Notes: generated by a model from the letters alone, not told the origin. Shown: positions 35,090-47,592, counted from the stretch's first letter. The stretch is 64,000 nucleotides of DNA from Hyphodiscus hymeniophilus (GCA_016508695.1 VNKQ01000008.1:1550001-1614000); one strand, 5' to 3'. Numbers and translations: made by a program.

Positions 35090-35325
35090 CCTCCCTTCAA
35101 TGCATGTAAATTGCGATCATTGTCCAATATTTTTGTCATCTATATTTTGAACCTGTCATTTACATCCAGTCTACTTCTCTTCTGGAACTTTTCTAGAAGG
35201 CTCATGCAGCTTACGCTTCCGATGCGGTGATTGCATGCCCACCGGGTTTGCATTTCAAGAACTTCGAGAAAACCTTCAAGCCCCTTAAGAACCCTCCATA
35301 CCAGACCTGCCTAGAACCACCGATC

Positions 35326-38083
35326 ATGAAATTCGACATAAGCTCGCAGCCGGAACCCATCAAGCACAAATCAACAGACAGTTTCGGCACAGAGTCAGCC
35401 GCAGCAGCACCTCAATCACCACCTACTCCCCCAAAATCCGAAGAAGACAGCGGCGACTCCTCGGGAGAAACTCTGTCGACGAAGACTAGCAAATCTTTGC
35501 CAGAAGGTGGATATCCTCTTCCACCACCAACGAACCCCCCAATAAAAGTTCTGAAAGAAGATCTCAAGACCCCAGATAGCCATGTCCCTCGAGATCCTCG
35601 ACTCATCCGCCTTACCGGTATCCATCCCTTCAATGTTGAACCTCCCCTCAGTGCCTTATACGATGAAGGGTTTCTTACTTCACCCGAGCTCTTCTACGTT
35701 AGAAACCATGGCCCTGTCCCAGAAGTGGACGATGCATCTATACCAGACTGGGAGTTCTCAATTGAGGGACTGGTCAAGAAACCCTTCACCATGACTCTCA
35801 GGCAACTTCTTGTCGACTACGAACAAATCACCGTACCCATCACTCTAGTATGCGCTGGCAACAGAAGGAAGGAGCAAAATCAAGTGAGGAAATCTAAAGG
35901 ATTCTCTTGGGGTGCAGCAGGTGTTTCGACCGCATTATGGACTGGTGTGCCCATGCTGGAATTGCTTAAGAGAGCCATGCCACTGCGACGCGCTAAGTAC
36001 GTCTCTATGGAAGGTGCCGATAAGCTTCCCAATGGCTACTATGGCACTTCTGTCAAGCTGAATTGGGCTATGGATCCGAACAGAGGTATCTTGGTTGCGC
36101 ATAAGATGAACGGAGAGATGCTCCGTCCTGATCATGGAAAGCCGCTGCGTTGTGTTGTTCCTGGACAAATAGGGGGACGCAGTGTCAAGTGGTTGAAGAA
36201 GCTCATCGTCACTGCAGACCCTAGCGACAATTGGTATCATATTTATGATAATCGAGTTTTGCCGACAATGGTCAGTCCAGATCAGAGTGCGAATGAACCG
36301 AAGTGGTGGAAGGATGAACGGTACGCCATATATGATTTGAGTACAAACAGTGTGACAGCATACCCAGCCCACGAGGAACAGATATGTCTTGTTAACGCAC
36401 CGGTCTTTTACAAAGTCAGAGGTTATGCCTATGGTGGCGGTGGACGGCGGATAACTAGAGTTGAAATTACTCTCGATAAGGGTAGATCGTGGGCGTTGGC
36501 CAACATCCGTTATCACGAAGATGACTATCGGTATAACATTGACGATAATGAGATGTTGTATGGCGGCAAACTAGACATGGGATGGCGAGAGACTTGCTTT
36601 GCATGGTGTTTCTGGGACATTGATCTGAAGGTTGAAGATATGGCGACGTCAAGCGACATCATGGTCAGAGCCATGGATGAAAGCATGAACGTGCAGCCAA
36701 GAGACATGTATTGGAGCGTGCTGGGTATGATGAACAACCCTTGGTTTCGAGTCGCGATTGCGAAGGAGGGCGAGTTCTTACGCTTTGAGCATCCAACACA
36801 GCCAGCTCTTATGCCGGGAGGTTGGATGGAGCGGGTGAAAGCCAAAGGTGGTGATCTGGCCAACGGCTTCTGGGGAGAGAAGGTGGATGGTGAGGGAGAA
36901 AAGGGAGCAATCGTAGAAGAACAAACGGAGATCAAGATGACCAATGATAGCGTCGACCGCAAAGTCCTGATTGATGAGCTACGAACGCACAACACAGATG
37001 CAGAGCCCTGGTTTGTAGTCAATGGCCAAGTATACGATGGGACAGCCTTCCTCGAAGGACATCCAGGTGGAGCAACAAGTATCATCGGTGCCGCCGGTCA
37101 AGACGCCACCGATGAATTCATGGCAATCCGTATGTTTTCCGTCTTCCACACAATTCACAACCACCACTGACAAATCAGATTCCGAAACGGCCAAGGGAAT
37201 GATGCCAAACTACCACATCGGCTCCCTAGACGAAAAAGCCCGTACTATCTTAGCCACAGGCGAAACAGCGTTCGAATCCACCGGACCTCGCCCCATCTTC
37301 CTCCAACCCAAAGCCTGGACAAAGGCAATTCTCTCCACCAAAACACAAATCTCTTCAGATACGCGAATCTTCTCCTTCGCACTTGAGCATGAAGACCAAG
37401 TAATCGGTCTCCCAACCGGCCAACATCTCATGATACGTCTACGTGATCCCGTCACCAGGGAAGCTATCATTCGCTCTTACACACCCATGTCTGAGAAAGA
37501 CGACAAAGGTGTTTTAAGGATTCTAGTTAAAGTGTACTTTGATACAATCGAGAGGCCAGGCGGAAAGATGACGAAAGCTTTAGACTCTATCCCTATTGGC
37601 CATTTTGTGGAATTCAAAGGCCCCATTGGGAAATTCGAATACTTAGGCAAAGGAAAATGCGAGATCGGTGGCAAGCCCCGGACGATCAAGAAGTTCATCA
37701 TGATTTGCGGCGGTTCTGGAATCACTCCAATCTTCCAGGTCCTTCGCGCGATACTTAAGAATAAAGAGGATATGACCAGGTGTTTGGTATTGGATGGGAA
37801 TCGATTGGAGGAGGATATCCTCTGCCGGGAGGACATGGAGTTATTGCTGAAAGGCAATGAGGACAGATGTAGACTTTTGCATCTTTTATCCAAAGCTTCT
37901 GATTCTTGGACGGGGCTTAGGGGCAGGATTGGCAAGGATTTGCTAGAAAATGAGGTTGGGAATTACAACGGAAAGAACGGGGAGGAGCTGGTCTTGATCT
38001 GCGGTCCGGGGGCGCTGGAGAAGAGTGTTCATGGTTTCTTGAATGCTATGGGTTGGAAGGATGAAGATTTGTTATTCTTCTGA
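35326..38083 (+). CDS. niaD: Assimilatory nitrate reductase [NAD(P)H]
   Basis: Exons 35326-37129 and 37179-38083 give 902 aa, normal for the family. Domains in order: a Ser/Pro-rich N-terminal extension; the molybdenum-cofactor domain (LFYVRNHGPVP, then VCAGNRR with the molybdenum ligand C176, SWGAAGVSTALW); the Mo-co dimerisation domain; cytochrome b5 with heme ligands HPGG (H579) and H602; and an FAD/NAD(P)H reductase module (RSYTPMSEKD, GGSGITPIFQVL, ICGPGALEKS). The codon for H602 is split by the only intron, which restores FMAIHSETAKGMM. The enzyme reduces nitrate to nitrite in the cytosol as the first step of nitrate assimilation. The frame is open upstream to 35227 but has no earlier ATG. 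Nitrite reductase and transporter genes are not adjacent. Regulation by nitrate and nitrogen status is suggested by upstream sites. Confidence 0.96.
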
Positions 38084-39092
38084 ACGAAGAGGAGGAAAGG
38101 GGCGACTTGTATAATTATACGCAAGGCGGCTTTTGAGCATGAAAACATTTTGGGAGCCCTGGCGTCTAAGAATTCGAACATGAAGTTACGGTTGCAGAAG
38201 CAAACATATACAAATTTTTATCAGTTCAGCATAAAACACCTAATCCTAGAATCCTAGGCTTGAATAACAACCTTTCATTTAGGTCAGCAAAAATTTGGAA
38301 GGATATAAGGTGGTCGTCTGATCTTTTATCTGGATTGATCAACAGGTCAGTTTGAGCGACCAAGGAGTTGAGCATGCCTCACAAGCACAATATCGGATTA
38401 CCCAATACTTGTGAGAGTTCGATCGAAAAGTTGTGTTTATCGAAAGGCGTGCGGTAACGTTCAGAATATTGTCGATCGCTTTTGCTTTGGAGCTGATGCC
38501 TAGAAGAGCATTCGAGATTTCATGGAATTAAAAAGGAACAGATGAAATACGATTGGCTGATGAGACATCCATGATATTGAGGATACGTAAAGACAATGTA
38601 TTCGAAGAAATGCACTTATCATTTCAAAACTAATCAACGTGCCGAAACTATCTAAGCCCTGCCCCTCTATCAATCAAACGAACCCCTCCAAAGCCAATGC
38701 GATAAGCTGTTGATTGTCATCACGTGATTACTGTGAGAAGACGAAGTGTATGCCACGTAGGGCATGTCATAGTGTGACAAGTTCCATGATGAATTGGAAT
38801 AATAATACTCAACCGTACTTGGGCCTGGAGTCTTGCCGCATTTGACAACAAGGCATGAAATTGCAGGGGTCAAGTTGAGAAGCTTCTCGACCATACTCCT
38901 CGCTTCCATAGGGTGATGCGGCGGAACGTCGCTAGCACAAAAAACTTTACAGAGGAACAAACTTCACAAATCGAACGTGACAACAACAAAGCGACTCTCG
39001 TGTGCTTCGAAACCCCCTTCAAGCAGCATAACAAGACTAGCGCGCATATCTGAAGGACAAATCCAACCTTTCTAGCCCTTTAAGACGCGAAG
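38084..39092. other. Intergenic, nothing recognised
   Basis: This interval carries the 3' flank of nitrate reductase and the promoter of the Hsp110 gene. I looked for ordered heat-shock elements (alternating GAA/TTC units) and did not see a convincing run. No RNA gene or repeat noted. Confidence 0.4.
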
Positions 39093-41554
39093 ATGAGTGG
39101 TAAATACAGCGTCCCACCGTCAGCCTTCCGAACGTTACTAACATCATTCTCTCTAGTTGTCGGTGTAGACTTCGGAACGCTCAATACGGTCATCGCCGTT
39201 GCGCGGAACCGTGGAGTCGATGTCGTATGTTCAGCTCCGCTTCTGGTCGTGATTCATGAATGCTGATTCTCTCACAGATCACGAATGAAGTCTCGAATCG
39301 AGCTACACCGTAAGTTCTTCCACTCCCGGCCTTCTTGTGTTTGCCAAAGCTGATGCCTCCTCCAGTTCCCTTGTTGGCTTCGGACCTAAAAGTCGATACC
39401 TTGGCGAATCTGCAAAAACACAAGAGATCTCCAACCTCAAGAATACCGTTGGGTCGTTGAAGCGATTAGCAGGTCGGACTCTCACCGATCCAGATGTCGA
39501 GATCGAGCAACAGTTTGTGTCTGCCCCTCTCGTGGATATCAATGGCCAGGTTGGTGCGGAAGTCACGTATCTGGGAAAGAAGGAGAAATACACGTCTACA
39601 CAGCTCGTTTCGATGTTTCTGAGCAAAGTCAAGCAAACAGCCGCAGCAGAATTGAAGCTCCCGGTCAACGATATGGTCATGAGCGTTCCAGCTTGGTTCA
39701 CCGATAATCAAAGAAGAAGTTTGATGGATGCTGCTGAGATTGCAGGCGTGAAGCTCCTTCGGCTCATGAACGACACTACCGCTGCTGCCCTCGGATACGG
39801 CATTACCAAGCTCGACCTCCCGACCGCAGAAGAGAAACCTAGACGCGTTGCCTTTATTGACATTGGACACAGTAACTACACGTGTTCGATTGTGGAGTTC
39901 CGAAAGGGCGAGTTGAGTGTCAAGTCTACTGCATATGATCGTCATTTCGGTGGTCGTGACTTTGACAAGGCTTTGGTGGAACACTTCGCTGCGGAGTTCA
40001 AGGAGAAATACAAGATTGACATCAAGTCTAATGGGAAGGCTATGGTCCGAGTTCATGCTGCAGCTGAGAAGATGAAGAAGATCTTATCAGCCAATCTCCA
40101 GGCACCTCTTAACATCGAATCTTTGATGAACGATGTTGATGTCAGTGCAATGATGAAGCGTGAGGAGCTTGAGGCGCTTGTTGAGCCTCTCCTCAAGCGT
40201 GCTACCGTTCCCTTGGAGCAGGCTCTGGCCGAGGCAAAATTGAAGGTCGAGGACATCGACATTATTGAGTTGGTTGGTGGCTGCACACGGGTACCTTCAC
40301 TCAAGGAGCGTATCCAGAAATTCTTCGGCAAGGGTCTTTCTTTCACACTCAACCAGGATGAAGCTATTGCACGAGGTTGTGCTTTCAGCTGCGCCATTCT
40401 TTCCCCTGTCTTCCGTGTCCGTGATTTCGCCATTCACGACATTGTCAATTACCCAATCGAGTTCACATGGGAGAAATCACCTGAAATTCCCGATGAGGAC
40501 ACGTCCCTTACAGTTTTCAACAAGGGCAATGTCATGCCATCTACAAAGATTCTCACTTTCTACCGCAAGGAGCCGTTCAATCTAGAGGCCAAGTACTTCA
40601 AGCCCGAAGAACTTCCTGGAAAGACTGATCCCTGGATCGGACAATTCTCAGTCAAGGGTGTCAAGGCTGATTCCGCGAATGAGTTCATGATCTGCAAGCT
40701 GAAGGCACGGCTAAACTTGCACGGGATCTTGAATGTGGAGGCAGGATACTATGTCGAGGAGGTTGAGGTTGAGGAACCCATACCCGAGGACAAGGACAAG
40801 AAGGAGTCGGATGTGAGTTCCGCCTCAGTGCAAGCCTTGATCGTTCAGTCTTCGGACGAAGACGAGCCTAAATCAAAGCGTCCAAAAATTGACATGACTG
40901 AACTGACATTGAACCAGGCGATGGAGACCGAAGATAAGCCAAAGACCCGGAAGGTCAAGAAGCAAGTCCGAAAAGGCGAACTTCCTATCTCAGCTGGCAC
41001 TACTTCGCTTGATCAGGCTACCAAGGATAGCTTGGCAGAGCAAGAGTCTGCTTTCATCATGGAGGACAAGCTTGTTGCAGATACTGAAGAGAAGAAGAAC
41101 GAACTCGAGACTTATATCTATGAGATGCGTGAAAAGATCTACGACCAATACTCTGAGTTCGCCAGCGAAGAAGAGAAGGAGAAGATTCAAGCTAAGGTCA
41201 CTGCTACCGAGGTAAGTTCATGTACTTCTGTTCTAATAGTACGGAAACTTATTTCCATAGGACTGGCTGTATGAAGAGGGTGAGGATACCACCAAGGCCG
41301 TTTACATCGCCAAGATGGAAGAGATCCGTATGATCGCTGGTCCTGTTGTTCAACGCTACAATGACAAGATTGAAGAAGAGCGTGCTGCGGTCCGTGCCGA
41401 GGAAGAAGCCGCCCTAGCTAAGAAGCGCGAGATGGCCGAGGCCGCGAAGCAAGCAGCTATGGCGCAAGAGGCAGCGGCCAAGGACTCTGAGATGCCTGAT
41501 ATCGTTGAACCTACGAAGCCAGATGAGATTGTTGAGCCGGAAGACAAGAAATAA
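39093..41554 (+). CDS. hsp88: Hsp110/Hsp88-family chaperone (Sse1-like)
   Basis: Five exons (39093-39099, 39157-39224, 39278-39309, 39366-41211 and 41261-41554) give 748 aa. The first exon has only seven bases (ATG AGT G). Splicing restores SVVGVDFGTLNTVIAVARN, NEVSNRATPSLVGFGPKSRY and LKNTVGSLKRLAGR, the Hsp70-type nucleotide-binding domain in its Hsp110 form. Later landmarks are MNDTTAAALGYGI, ELVGGCTRVPSLKERI and NQDEAIARGCAF. A substrate domain with an acidic, Lys-rich loop (EEPIPEDKDKKESD) and a helical C-terminus ending PDEIVEPEDKK follow. Fungal Sse1/Hsp88 acts as a nucleotide-exchange factor for cytosolic Hsp70 and as a holdase. The family call is firm and the gene resembles Neurospora Hsp88 in layout. 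Confidence 0.95.
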
Positions 41555-42164
41555 GTCAGGAAGGCTGGCTCATGACATCACGAAGGTGGAGTTGCATTAT
41601 CTGTTATAGGGACCTTCCCTTACAAGTTGATGGCGAAGTCCGGAGTCTCTGCTTTGAGAGAAGAAGAATTGCTTGTTGATTCATAGATGGCGATGCAACA
41701 AAGGATAGATATTCAAATTAGTAAAAGTCACCATTTGCTTCCTTTTCTGCGGTGATATGATGTTCATACTTCCTTGCAGTCGAATTTCGACCAGAATATC
41801 CCAATATTTGAAGACGTTACACATGATGGCACATCTTCTCAACGTGGTCTACATCGCACGCGAACGGCAATTTGTCGTTAACAAGAAATAGTTCAAAATA
41901 AGGGCTCGTAAGTCTGCTTTAGATATGGGTTTAGTTAACAATTGCCCTCGATTTAATAGCAAAGTCTTTCAACGAGAGAACGAGACCGTTCAGCAGAATC
42001 GAAAAGATGTATACTCCTACATAAAGCGGTCGAGCCAAATTTCCACAACGGGAACATTACAACGCTCTTCAGACGTTTACATCTCATTACACAATCTACC
42101 AACAACAACCTCAGCTAGAAATGAAGATCTAGAAATCTCTCAATACCTTCCAAGCCCGATTCAC
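41555..42164. other. Intergenic between convergent genes
   Basis: The 3' flanks of the Hsp110 gene (+) and the GPI-type protein gene (-). The + strand open frame through 41925-42563 is a shadow of the reverse-strand gene. Nothing else seen. Confidence 0.45.
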
Positions 42165-43272
42165 TTACAATTGAAGCCCACCGTCAACCACCAACGTCCC
42201 CACAACAGCAGCACCCAAAACAAAAGTCACTCCAAAGCTCAATCCAGACCCCAATCTCGTCACCGGCGGGGCACCGGAAGTCGCACCCGTCGAGTTACCT
42301 GTCGAATTGCTCGTCCCATTCCCAGCGCTAACCGGCGTCGCCGTCCATCCCACAGTGACATTATTCGTGATATTGACGGGCGCCAACGCAGTGCCATCAA
42401 ATGGATAAGCGGAGCAGTTCGAGTGGGGATCAATAGGACAGTTCGGAGCGATGCATATAGATTGCAGCTCTGGGGGAGCCACGATGTTGGGCACGGAGAG
42501 GGGAGGTGCGCAGCGGGTGTTGAATTCGGAGGTCAGGATAGAAGCAACGCTCGCGGCGTCTGAGGCGGAGACTCCGAGGGAGGCGAGTGCTGTTTCGGTG
42601 AGTTTGATGAAGTAGGTCATCTGAAAGATGTCGAGATCCATGTATCTGTGTAGTTGATTAGTACGCGCTTGATTGTAGAAATGAAGTGGAGCCGACTTAC
42701 TTGTGGACTTCGTACATGCTGGTACGGCCTGAGTATGAGGGGAAGTCTGAACCTCCTTGGAGGGAACAGCCAATTATCCCACCGAAGTATTCATAGATGT
42801 GGGTGAAGACCTTACTATTCGTCCCATCAGACGTCAGCTTTCTCTAGCATGGTAATTGTTGGAACTTGACTTACTATTGAGCAGAAGTGGTATTCCCATT
42901 AGAAGACATGTTCATCTTAACTGGAACCGGACCTCCATCATCAAGGAACAGTTTCGAAACGCCAGAGTCTCCTCCCAAGTTCGTTGAATTGTAGGAGCCA
43001 AGGAAATATGGGAGAAGAGCTATCTCGGTTCCATTGTAAACGTCCGGTGCTGCAAAGCCATGGACTGGGATCCCAACATTGGGCGTAGTGTAGTTACCAA
43101 GGACGAAGGTGTTCACCCACAGCGTGATGAGAAGGAGCTGGTTTGCCGCAGTGTTTTCTCCGAGGATGGAGGGAGTGTAGTAATCGCAGATGGAGACGTT
43201 GGATGGTCGTTGTGCGAATGATGGAGAGAGAGTGGTTAGGAGTGCCAGAACGGTTGGAAGAAGTCTAACCAT
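42165..43272 (-). CDS. Secreted glycoprotein, probably GPI-anchored
   Basis: Reverse-strand exons 42875-43272, 42701-42814 and 42165-42645 give 330 aa. The N-terminus MVRLLPTVLALLTTLSPSFA is a signal peptide. The mature part has many N-glycosylation sequons (NVS, NYT, NGT, NST, NMS, NTT, NIT, NVT), a few paired cysteines, and a Ser/Thr/Gly linker (TSNSTGNSTGATSGAPP). The end is a hydrophobic stretch (LSFGVTFVLGAAVVGTLVV) with almost nothing after it, the layout of a GPI attachment signal. A fungal secreted family that I cannot name is likely. No catalytic motif is evident; a cell-wall or surface role is inferred only from the targeting signals. All three joins keep frame. Confidence 0.8.
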
Positions 43273-43870
43273 GGTCACGTATAAACTGTATAATAAAGAC
43301 TTTGCTTGAAGAGTCAAGTTTGAAGACGAAAAAGAATGAACAGGAAATTCTGAGTCGTTGAAAACATCAGGAATGAGGAGGAGGTATATAGATGCTTTGA
43401 GAAAGGCGGCCTACCTCAGCTTATCCTCTTGACAAACCGAGAAGAATGGAGGTTTTACCAGTTGTCAACATGCGGATTCAATCACCGTCACTTGATAGGA
43501 CATCGTGTAGTAAACCATTTTCGGTTTCGATCTACTCTCCTTTCTTGGAGGTCCCTACAGATCTCGACAAGGGTATGATTGGCGTGGCTTGTTAGCTCAG
43601 GTACAGCAGCGAGATGGACGAGCCACGCCGCGATGCGTCGATGCCTGCGAGCGTCGTATTATGTAAGGCGTTTCGACCTAAACGGCTGTTTAAATTGCAT
43701 CCCAAGAAGCACAATCTCACTACTGGATCAGCTTAGCGGCAAGGCTGAGATTACAAAACCATGCGCTGGATTTCATCCGTGGGATGAAAGAGATGCAGGG
43801 AATGGGTTCCGAAAGTGCACTTGCTTCAGTTTTTCGACACTGAAAATCGGCTATAAATACAATCGATTAC
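43273..43870. other. Intergenic, nothing recognised
   Basis: Promoter of the GPI-type protein gene and 3' flank of the Zn2Cys6 gene, both on the reverse strand. No repeat or RNA gene seen. Confidence 0.4.
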
Positions 43871-45367
43871 TCAGGTGCTATTTTTAATCCGAATTTCATG
43901 ACTGCCTTCACGATCAAGCAATAAACTGCCTCCACTGATGGCCAGCTTGGCTACTTGGATTATTCTCTTGCAAGCTTCAGCGAGAGATTCCTGGTACCGC
44001 GCAGGAAACAAAGGCACAACTGCCAACAACAGTGCATAAAAATGGACATTCAGCATATGCTCCTGCTTAGAATCATCAGTCTGTCTCAAATCAATCCAGA
44101 ACATCCAGGAACGCAACCAAGCCAGTTGGTGGTATGTCTCAATCTCATCCTCGAGAGACAGCGCAAAATCGACAGTCCTCGCCAATGTTTCGAGAGCCGC
44201 AAATCCGGATGCCTGCCATTTCACTGTCCCAATAATTCCTCTCGCGTCAAGGATTGAGTCTGTGATCGAGGTCACTCGTCTTCTCATCAAACCTCTATCC
44301 TCTGGGATCGCATGTATGGTTGGATTGGACATCGAGGAGAACTTTCTCAGCTGGAAGCGTTCCCCAAGAAGATCAGGAAAGAGAGTCGGATATTTCGAGT
44401 CTCTCATCTGCGTCAAGGCCTATTTATTAATTATCAGTGACAGAATCGGACTTGAAATCCAAGTTCAAAAAGTACCTTCGAATATCCATCCACGAATACC
44501 GCCCATTGTTCCCTAGGAGTGATTGTCAGCAAGAGATAGATGAGTAGAGCTGTGAAAGTCAAAAGGGTTATAAAACATACCAATCTTGGGTTGCACCTGT
44601 TAATGCGACTGACGCAATGATAACTGCGTCTGCATTTGATGGTCCAAAATGATCGATCTCCTTTTGCAGTTCTCTCAAAGCGATATTGGCGTGGCTGATG
44701 CAGACTTCTTCGGATATTGGGCTCTTCGTGGCTTGAAAATGGGTGTAAGCCGAGAAACTAACCAGGGCATATTTGACACAATCATAATTCGCAGCAATCT
44801 GATTGTATCTAAGGACTAAGGTCAGAACTTTTCTCTCAATATAAAGCCATGGTTACATACTTGGGGAAGTAATGTTTTGATATTGTACTTAAGCAACTCC
44901 GTGGCATAGGGCGGGCTAAAGAAATGGATTGTGACTGTTGAACGATTGATACGGCTTGCGGTGAGATGTGCTGATGATGAGGGGCACCATAGTAAACTGC
45001 ATGCTGATGGGGTACAGTCCTGGCAGTCCATTCACTCTGGGTGATCGGGGGATTTACTCTCTCGGGTCGTTCCTCAATCCACGAGGGCTGAGGAGCTGCA
45101 GAAAATGTGCATTCTCTTCCTAGTCTAACGCAATTTCGGCTTGAAACAGTTAGGATAAAAAATCATCCGATGGATATGGAGCTCAGCATCTCAAATTGTA
45201 TGGTATGCGGGAGATATCTGAGTCGCGTCTACCGGTGAAGAGACATATGGATTCGTGGTGGGGTCATGCACATACCAGTATGGCCGCCGTTCGTCACAGC
45301 GAACATGACGCTTCTTGCACGTCAAGCATCCATCCTTCGACCTCGCATGAGGTCTACGCCGTAACAT
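43871..45367 (-). CDS. Zn2Cys6 transcription factor
   Basis: Five reverse-strand exons (45276-45367, 44861-45139, 44581-44808, 44476-44512 and 43871-44419) give 394 aa. The binuclear zinc cluster occupies residues 14-41 with cysteines C14, C17, C24, C31, C34 and C41, spacing CX2CX6CX6CX2CX6C, and basic residues KKRHVR between the second and third. The codon for C31 is split by intron 1, so a naive reading misses the domain. A short Pro/Gln/His-rich linker follows. The rest is a helical region (YALVSFSAYTHFQATK, ALRELQKEI, DAVIIASVALTGATQDWEQW, FVDGYSKAL) similar to the reduced regulatory half of many small fungal zinc-cluster proteins. It should bind CGG-containing DNA in the nucleus. Targets are unknown; the adjacent GPI-type gene is only a neighbour. 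Confidence 0.88.
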
Positions 45368-47592
45368 CTTGGTACTTTAAGAGCCACTAGTCACCGGGGT
45401 TCTTAGACCTGTTTTCCCAACTCAAACGGGTCCATCGCACTCCCTTCGACGAGGCTTTGTACTGACAGAGACCTCTCAAGGATATAGTTCTTTCCATGAG
45501 AGAAAGTGATTTGGAATTGGAGGTTTCGACGCAGAAGACGACGAGGCTGAAGAAGTTCCAGGCTGCTGACACATTATCAGAGCTGAATTCCCTCGTCTCC
45601 CGCTACCCCCCTGAGTAGACAGTCAATCAAGATAAGCAAGTACGCATCCAGCCTTGAATTTTGCCGCATCTCAATTAATCTGTCGGGGACGTGGCAAACT
45701 TCGACTTCGGATCCTGAAAATAAAGTCTTGGGAAAGGCAAAGCTGATGGCGATCCCGAAAGTCTGTGGTTCCACGCAGGAAAAGCCGCTTATGGACGTTA
45801 GACGACACATGCATGACTGCCGAGGCTAAAGCCACTAGTAGACTAGATAGCCCCTTTGGACCTTTGCCGCTGCCGCGTATTATGTCATTGCGACAGTGTG
45901 TCGTATCTGGAATGCTTCGTACAAGAAAATTCACTTTGCATACTAGTCTCTCACCTCAAAAGTTTTTGTGTGAATTCATTCATTCATTCATTATGTCTGA
46001 AGGCGGTGGTTCTTTGCCCTCTCTTTGCGCCATTTAATCTTAACACCCAATAGTCCACCTGTTCAAATAGTCATCCAGAATTCAGAATGCAACTCCCACC
46101 GAAGACCCTCCTCGCTCTTCCCCCTTCTTTCTCCACGTTCATCGTCAAGCTCTGCAATTGGAGTCGCCACGAGTGCTCCGGCTACTACTTCGAGTGTCGA
46201 GCTGGTGGCAGACACAATAAATGCTGCTAGTCTTCTTGCTATCAGTTCTGATGCTGATGTTGTAGCTTTTTTTTTTGGTCCCTCCTGTCACTTATCCACT
46301 TGCCAACCCAATGCAAGTCAGCTCTGAGGCACCAGCAACAGCGAGTGCTTATGGCGATGATGTGTGCGAGTTTTAGCAAGCTGCATAGAACATCAGGGCG
46401 TATTTGCTAGGTATCAAAGACCGCGAGACTGACAAGCAATCTTGAGCTAGCGACTTTCTTCGTCATGTAGGACAAGACCTTGATGAACGAGTATTTATAC
46501 TTCCCGGAATGCGCTTTCTATCCAATCTACCGATACGGAAGAAGATTAATGTCTTTCGTGATATTATTAGAGTCTGATGAGAAACACGACAACTTAGGAT
46601 GCTTGGTAAGGATGGAACAATTGAGCAATTCAAAAGCGGTTTCACTTCTGTTTTTCTTGATGAGATCAGATCGGTCAGAACTGCTTCACACAATTACGAG
46701 CCTGCGAATTCGCTAACACCGCATTCTACTGCTGATAGAAGTCTGGGGAAATAGACACGTCCAGAAGAATGCCCTGCATCGGAAGCACCCGCTGTGAGGC
46801 AGTGCATGATGCCCCACCACCAGCCATGCCAGTAAGTTGCCAAGCCTATCAGCCTGCGTCTCCGTACTGTACCTTTAACCACTGGCTCAGCCTTCCTTCG
46901 GTCATAGAAAAGAGTCGGAATCTGAAGATTGGAGAATTTGGAGTCTACAAGCCACTCAACAAAGTGCGCATTCAAGTTCTGGCCCAATTACTCTGATGCG
47001 GTCACCGAATCCATGGTCGCAGCTCAACCTGTTGCCACCGAGGCTCTTTTACAAGCTCTCGTACGGACCTCGTCGGGGGCTGATGCATAGGCACTCTCCC
47101 TTGGCATGCTCAGCCCCTCGTGCGCTCTCTACCCTCTCGCGCCATTTCAATAGTTGAGCCTCCATCAAACAGCCAAATATCTTCAACGACTCTCGACTGA
47201 GCCAAAGGGATGACGAATTTACCCCGAACTCGTGATTTGCTCTGAGGCAGATCGCACGTAGTCTTGCTCATTTAGGACACAAGTCAACATGCGGGAAGCC
47301 CAACCAGCGCCCTCGAGGTCATACACACCATCTTCATGTCCAAATTGCTCACCGAAAATGGGCGCCTCGGAAAACTCTTTGTCGTGGCTTTATGTCCAGC
47401 GACTGAATTCGCTGCCTTGTTTGCGAACGACGCCCGGCGCATATAGACACCTGGCAGCCTGCAACCAGTCTTCTTGCTTCTTTCGCAACCTCTTCCTCAC
47501 TCGCCCAATCCTCAAGCCTTAACTTTCTTAATTTTTCTGGAACATTTTGATTTGTGCCAAAGCCTTAGTTTGCTGTTCATCCTACTTCCTAG
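45368..47592. other. Intergenic, no supported gene
   Basis: About 2.2 kb between a reverse-strand and a forward-strand gene, so it should contain two promoters. Several open frames of 60-100 codons exist on both strands, but none is conserved-looking or extendable by splicing. An ATTC microsatellite lies at 45974-45992 and a T-run near 46267-46275. Confidence 0.45.
45974..45992. repeat. (ATTC)4.75 microsatellite
   Basis: Nineteen bases of uninterrupted ATTC repeat in intergenic DNA. It is the same tetranucleotide class, read on the other strand, as the AATG repeat near 13.4 kb. Confidence 0.9.

Larger units (their letters stand above)
32553..35325. other. Intergenic region between divergent UPF2 and nitrate reductase genes
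   Basis: About 2.8 kb without a supportable gene. The right-hand 500 bp hold plausible nitrate and nitrogen control sites, listed separately. A TATAAA lies at 34568-34573, far from the nitrate reductase ATG, so it may serve a long leader or be chance. The left part is presumably the UPF2 promoter. No transposon ends or long repeats seen. Confidence 0.45.

Noticed and set aside
35935..37085. Long reverse-strand frames opposite nitrate reductase
   Set aside because: They lie wholly within the nitrate reductase coding region and have shadow-like composition.
38084..39092. Heat-shock elements before the Hsp88 gene
   Set aside because: GAA and TTC triplets occur but not in three properly spaced alternating units.
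41925..42563. Forward open frame of 212 codons
   Set aside because: Antisense shadow of the GPI-type protein gene; its Arg/Ser/His-rich translation is typical of a wrong-strand reading.
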